Origin: an uncultured Pseudobdellovibrionaceae bacterium
GTDB taxonomy: Bacteria > Bdellovibrionota > Bdellovibrionia > Bdellovibrionales > JAMPXM01
DNA length: 10,862 nucleotides
NCBI GenBank assembly: GCA_934277865.1
Contig: CAKQVW010000063.1
Location: 1 to 10,862 of the forward strand
Direction: 5' to 3'
The notes below the pieces were generated by a model that searched no databases, was not told where the DNA came from, and saw nothing but the letters and a program-made list of their open reading frames with translations. Position numbers and translations under genes: made by a program. Of this stretch, positions 7,314 to 10,862 are shown piece after piece; position 1 is the first letter of the stretch; every line of letters begins with the position of its first letter.

Positions 7314-8195
7314 TTAAACCACGCCGTGGCGTTCGGCGATCAGGCGCGAAAGACAAAGTCGGTGGGTCGCGCGGCCTCGATTGAGTTCGCGAAACCGATC
7401 GTCGTCCGAGCGCGCGATGCCAAAGATCACACACGAAGACGGCTCGACCCCAAGCTCCTGACAGATCGCGATCTGGGTTGCGCGGTACTTTTCGGCTATA
7501 TAATCCGCCGAGAATTTCTGCATCATCTGGATTCCCAGATGCCACCCGACTCGGCTAAACATCCCGACGTCGTTAAAAAAATCGACCGGATCATCTATGT
7601 GTTTGCGCTGAAAACGCACACCCACCCGCGCGTAAGCGGCCCCGTAGAATGTCTTCGACAAACTGGTCGCGACCGTATGAATGGCGGGATGGGAGAAATC
7701 AAATTCGAGACCTGTTGAAATCCCAATGTACGCGGCATCGATCAAAACCGGAATCTGAAGCCTCGCACACTCATCAAGCGTCTGAGAAAGCCCCTCCGGC
7801 AATCCTCCACTATCGCTAAACGGCAGACTCACGATCAGGGCGTCGCCCTGACGAAGCACATCCTCTTCAAGAGGTGCCGACTGCAACGTGTTGCGAGAGA
7901 AAATTTTGTGGTAAGCAAACTCGCCTTTCATAAAGCGAAAGCGCTTGTGGAAATGCTCACGGTAAAAAAAGTCGAACGCCTGCGATGTTCCGTGCACGTA
8001 ACTTGCGTGAGGAAATTCCTTTTCCGACAGGCCGGAGAACCGATTGAGACGACTCGCCTGAATCCACTCCCGATAACATGCCGCGAATTCACCCGGCTTG
8101 GGCTCTAGGAACAAAAGGCCTAAGTCGCGCGTACGCACAAAACCCTCGATTTCTTTGTCAACAATCGCGCGCGCGTTACGAACCTTCTCGAGCAT
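7314..8195 (-). CDS. Compact fold-type-I PLP-dependent aminotransferase-like enzyme
   Basis: The 293-residue product carries the landmarks of class I/II aminotransferases. HGTSQAFDFF (68-77) is the phosphate-binding region, D153 in LIDAAYIGIS should pair with the pyridine nitrogen, K181 in SLSKTFYGAAYARVGVRF is the Schiff-base lysine, and R279 in HRLCLSRLI corresponds to the substrate-carboxylate arginine. The family usually has 370-420 residues, so this is a short version, but the ends appear intact. It could be an aminotransferase, a decarboxylase or an unusual PLP enzyme. The specificity cannot be read. The start at 8195 is set by GGGAGG at 8202-8207, 6 bases upstream. Longer in-frame starts at 8219, 8237 and 8315 lack such a site and would run into the divergent gene. 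It converges on the amidinotransferase gene with a one-base gap, suggesting a shared accessory block. Confidence 0.8.
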   Translation of the reverse strand: MLEKVRNARAIVDKEIEGFVRTRDLGLLFLEPKPGEFAACYREWIQASRLNRFSGLSEKEFPHASYVHGTSQAFDFFYREHFHKRFRFMKGEFAYHKIFSRNTLQSAPLEEDVLRQGDALIVSLPFSDSGGLPEGLSQTLDECARLQIPVLIDAAYIGISTGLEFDFSHPAIHTVATSLSKTFYGAAYARVGVRFQRKHIDDPVDFFNDVGMFSRVGWHLGIQMMQKFSADYIAEKYRATQIAICQELGVEPSSCVIFGIARSDDDRFRELNRGRATHRLCLSRLIAERHGVV

Positions 8196-8201
8196 TCCCA
8201 G

Positions 8202-8207
8202 CCTCCC
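8202..8207 (-). promoter_or_regulatory. Shine-Dalgarno site of the PLP enzyme gene
   Basis: The minus strand reads GGGAGG, 6 bases, then the ATG at 8195-8193. It is the strongest ribosome binding site near any candidate start and selects the 293-residue form. Confidence 0.75.
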
Positions 8208-8247
8208 TCGTCTCTGCATCACGTCCCGGTATCTCATCTCAGTCGTC

Positions 8248-8280
8248 CACGATAGGACTTTGGCTTGAATTTCTATCGTG
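8248..8280. repeat. 8-bp perfect inverted repeat between divergent genes
   Basis: CACGATAG (8248-8255) and CTATCGTG (8273-8280) are perfect reverse complements separated by 17 bases. They lie between the starts of the PLP gene (8195) and the sugar-transferase-like gene (8285-8303). The layout could be a regulator's operator serving both genes, with half-sites about 25 bp apart centre to centre, or a hairpin in the leader of the rightward transcript. No regulator gene is present in the window. Confidence 0.5.
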
Positions 8281-8302
8281 CTCCATGATGAACTCTGTGT
8301 GT

Positions 8303-9791
8303 ATGTCAGACACATCGCCGCATCAAAAACAGCCCCTCAAGGTGTCCTACTTCCACAAGTACTTCGGGCCAAGGGGACCTGTCCCGAATATGCTCAAGCT
8401 TTCGCTCGAAGACCTCGTGCGCTCATTCTCGGAAACGCCTTTGGCGACGCACGCTCCGATCGGAAAGTTTCAAGACAACACGCTGATGTTGATCGAGCCT
8501 CGGTTTCAGCGGCGCCACCTCGCGCTCTGCCAAACCTCGCTCGCAGACCAGGACTCGCTATGGCTGTATGAGCTATGCTCCAGCCAAGGTTTCCTCCACC
8601 ATGCAGAGCTTTGGCAGGATGTTTTGGGGATCCGCCTGGTCCTCAATCCCACGCCCCACGCAAGAGCTTATCGAAAAAGGGCACATGTACCTCATGGTCA
8701 CAAGCCTTCCAGAAGACTCCAACGCTCAGGCGATGGCTGCGGTCACACAGTCACTTAAGGCTTCCGGCGCGCCCATGGCTTACACCTACGTCTGCACCAG
8801 CGCCATGATTCGGCAAAAGGCCAAAGACGAATACAAACGTCGCACCGGAAGCGAACTTCGCACAGTCCCCTTTTTCGAAGCCCTAACGCTGCACGAAGAC
8901 CGTACCGGAGCCAGAACGGCACGAAAAGACCTGCGCCTAAGCGACGCTCCTCCTTCAAAGAAATTTGTCATGCTCAATCGACGAATCGACGGCTGCCCAC
9001 ATCGTGTGGCGATCTTTCTTGAGCTGCTTCGCCGAGACCTGGTCCCCGCGGGCCACATCAGCATGACCTGGCAAGATTTGTCGGACCCCAAACTCACGTT
9101 TGTAGATCGCATTCGCGAAATTTTCCGCTTTCCCGAAACCAGCGAGCGCGAAGAGCTTATGCAATTCGGAATGTCTTATTTCAAAGACACCCAAGGGCCG
9201 CTTCCGTTAAAGCTGGACGTCGACTTTGCTTCCAACTGGGCACGCCATAGCGCGACAGTCGACCACCACTCCAAAGCGGTCGCTCGCTACTTTGAGGACT
9301 CCTATTTTTCCATCGTTCCCGAGTGTCACTTCGTCTCAAGCGACCTTCTGGACTACGAAGCGCCATCGATGATTTCAGAAAAGACATTCTTTGCCATGCT
9401 CAACCTGCACCCATTCCTCATTGTCGGCGAACCGCACTCCTTGGCGCGTCTGCAAGAGTATGGGTATCAAACCTTCTCAAAGTGGTGGGACGAGTCCTAC
9501 GACGCAATCGAAGATCCGACGTTGAGAATTCAAGCCGTCGCAGACCTCGCAAAAGAACTCGCCGCTCGCCCGCACAGCGAGTGGAACAAAATGACTCGCG
9601 AAATGGCGACGACGCTTTTGCACAACTTCCGGCACATGAGAAAACGTGTTGATGACACCGTCGATCGGCTTGCGCAAGGGGCTCGGTACCAGCAAGAACG
9701 CCGGTCATCACCTCACATGTCGACTCATTTATCGGCCCATGTCTCGCCTAAGGCGACAGAGCCGCCAAAAGATCAGACGGCGACTTCGTAA
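8303..9791 (+). CDS. Sugar-transferase-like hypothetical protein, reading frame interrupted (+1)
   Basis: The protein appears to be encoded in two frames: 8303-8656, then 8658-9791 after skipping one C of the CCCC at 8654-8657. Joined, it gives 495 residues with smooth text across the junction (LVLNPTP then TQELIEKGHMYLMV). Unjoined, the first frame ends at 8758 after a garbled tail, and the second could start at ATG 8568 or 8685. Joined residues 219-240 (KKFVMLNRRIDG followed by HRVAIFLELL), 358-371 (SEKTFFAMLNLHPF) and 394-400 (WWDESYD) resemble a poorly characterised family. Its SEKTF segment recalls the donor-site SEK motif of fucosyltransferase-type GT-B enzymes. A role in transferring a sugar is inference. 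The C-terminus is a Ser/His/Pro-rich tail. The start could be ATG 8285, 8288 or 8303, none with a clear ribosome binding site. The 3' end overlaps the SpoIID-like gene by 44 bp. Confidence 0.65.
8654..8657 (+). other. Apparent +1 frameshift site (CCC-C)
   Basis: In the upstream frame the codons read ACG CCC CAC. Skipping one C gives ACG CCC ACG CAA GAG and continues in the long downstream frame. Both frames are open across 8493-8755, and coding quality switches here. CCC-C permits tRNA-Pro re-pairing in the +1 frame, so programmed or leaky shifting is possible. A real one-base insertion or a sequencing/assembly error in a C-run explains it equally well. Confidence 0.6.
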
Positions 9792-10782
9792 GCGAGCGCA
9801 GCTCAAGCTTGGGATAATAGTGCGCCAAAATCGCACGGTAGTCGGCACCATCGGCTGCAAGCCCGCGCGCGCCCCATTGGCAAAGCCCGGTGCCATGCCC
9901 AAAACCGCGTCCCGAAAACTCGGCACGATCGCCAAAGGTTTTCACTTCAAACTTCGTGCTTCGAAGATTCATATACCCCAGCGCCGCACGGAGATCTTCT
10001 CCCGTCAATCGCGCGACATCGCCTCGTGCCGACGTCAGCCGAATTCCGCGGGCGCGACCGCCATCCGTTCTTTGAACAACAGTCAGACCCGCAATCGACG
10101 AAGCAAACTGAAGCTTGCCTTGGCCGTTTAGTTTCTTGGTCAACTCCGAAAGGCTTGCGACCATGCGCCACTGACTAGAGGCCCGTTTGGCGCAACGGTC
10201 CGTCGCCGTGCCCATCACCTCGCCACCACCCCAGACATCTCGCGGCTCATCGGTGTGCCCACCGCAGTCGGCGTGATAGTGGGCCGTTGCAACTCCGTGC
10301 GGCCCCATCAAAACTTCGCCGCGAGTCGCCAGTACAGCGGTCTCCGCTAAATCATGCTTACGAGCGTGATCAAATACCTGATCCATGATCGTCGCTTCGA
10401 GCATCCAATCACGGCCGCTTCGCGCTCGTTCGCGAAGTTTCGCCAATGCAAACGAACGCGCCGCAACCGCCTGCGCTTTCAGCGCTTCAAGCGGCCAATT
10501 TTTTGGTACCTCAGCACTCACGACACCGTGGACGTAGTCGTCGAGCGCCAAAAGTCCCACCAGCTGCAAATCAAACCGCGCGCCCTGCTTGGCCGCGACC
10601 AAGCGAAGGTGTGATGGCGAGGGACGAAGGTCCACACGCACGTCTTCCCCCCGAAGCTCCGCAAAGCGCCCCTGAATTCGCGCGAGTGATTTTCCAGAAT
10701 CTCGCTCCACAACAGTCCACGCCGGCTCGCCGCCCAAAGTTTCAAAGCGAAGCTGCCACTGTTGAAAACCCTCCGTTTTCAA
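9748..10782 (-). CDS. SpoIID/LytB-domain peptidoglycan protein
   Basis: The 344 residues contain a complete SpoIID domain. LDDYVHGVVSAEVPKNWP (80-97) holds E91, equivalent to the catalytic Glu of SpoIID lytic transglycosylases. It is followed by EALKAQAVAARSFA (99-112), ATRGEVLMG (152-160), HYHADCGGHTDEPRDVWGGG (168-187) and GRGFGHGTGLCQWGARGLA (291-309). SpoIID in Bacillus and Clostridium cleaves glycan strands with denuded peptides, and relatives act in wall remodelling in non-sporulating bacteria. The HxHxxCGGH cluster with C197 could bind metal. The only normal start in the frame is TTG at 10782, because an in-frame TAA lies at 10840-10842. AAGAG upstream is a weak ribosome binding site. 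No signal peptide is visible, which is odd for a wall enzyme, so the true 5' end may be misread or disrupted. The 3' end overlaps the convergent gene by 44 bp. Confidence 0.85.
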   Translation of the reverse strand: MKTEGFQQWQLRFETLGGEPAWTVVERDSGKSLARIQGRFAELRGEDVRVDLRPSPSHLRLVAAKQGARFDLQLVGLLALDDYVHGVVSAEVPKNWPLEALKAQAVAARSFALAKLRERARSGRDWMLEATIMDQVFDHARKHDLAETAVLATRGEVLMGPHGVATAHYHADCGGHTDEPRDVWGGGEVMGTATDRCAKRASSQWRMVASLSELTKKLNGQGKLQFASSIAGLTVVQRTDGGRARGIRLTSARGDVARLTGEDLRAALGYMNLRSTKFEVKTFGDRAEFSGRGFGHGTGLCQWGARGLAADGADYRAILAHYYPKLELRSLTKSPSDLLAALSP

Positions 10783-10823
10783 TAGTGGCTCTTCGGGATT
10801 TTGTGTGGGTAAAAATCGGTCAT
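10779..10823 (-). CDS. Possible 14-codon leader ORF before the SpoIID-like gene
   Basis: An ATG at 10823-10821 starts a 14-codon frame (MTDFYPHKIPKSHY) whose TGA overlaps the TTG start of the SpoIID-like gene as TTGA. Such an overlap could couple translation and help a weak TTG start. It has no visible ribosome binding site and may be chance. Confidence 0.2.
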   Translation of the reverse strand: MTDFYPHKIPKSHY

Positions 10824-10862
10824 TTTCTACAAGTATTGTTTAAAGCTCCGGTAGTGAGCACG

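Noticed and set aside
9646..10131. Forward open frame (161 codons) antisense to the SpoIID-like gene
   Set aside because: It overlaps a confident minus-strand domain and is Arg/Lys-rich shadow sequence.
1..10862. CRISPR arrays, tRNA or rRNA genes, insertion sequences, attachment sites
   Set aside because: No regularly spaced repeats, cloverleaf-like or conserved rRNA sequence, transposase or long terminal repeats were seen by eye. The Xer recombinase alone does not indicate a mobile element.

Overview
The window looks like a compact bacterial chromosome segment from a diderm (Gram-negative) organism. Two lipoproteins with Lol-type N-termini, a single-domain SpoIID/LytB protein and a divergent YifB/ComM ATPase next to a Xer recombinase would fit Bdellovibrionota/Oligoflexia or another deltaproteobacteria-like lineage. 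That placement is inference from gene style only. No rRNA, tRNA, CRISPR array or insertion sequence is visible.

Layout, left to right. (1) 1-1093 (+): the possible last 26 codons of an upstream gene, then an unrecognised exported helical protein. (2) 1069-3639 (-): a XerD-like tyrosine recombinase followed by a YifB/ComM-family Mg-chelatase-like AAA+ ATPase, read in the same direction. (3) 3677-5315 (-): two tandem lipoproteins ending at a strong intrinsic terminator just upstream of the recombinase. (4) 5574-9791: an accessory metabolic block. It holds a 2OG-Fe(II) oxygenase-like protein overlapping by ATGA an L-arginine:X amidinotransferase (both +), a convergent compact fold-type-I PLP enzyme (-), and divergent from that a sugar-transferase-like protein (+) whose reading frame is interrupted by an apparent +1 shift. 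(5) 9748-10782 (-): a SpoIID/LytB-domain peptidoglycan protein.

The most interesting part is block 4. A GATM/StrB-like amidinotransferase moves an amidino group from arginine to an amine. Its coupling to a likely hydroxylase, with a PLP enzyme one base away tail to tail, suggests a small pathway for a guanidino compound or guanidinylated sugar. The PLP gene and the sugar-transferase-like gene share a short divergent region carrying an 8-bp perfect inverted repeat. No product can be named from the sequence.

The window is very tightly packed. Two convergent gene pairs overlap at their 3' ends (25 and 44 bp) and a third is separated by one base. The largest gap without a gene is about 258 bp (5316-5573), and no convincing promoter was found in it.
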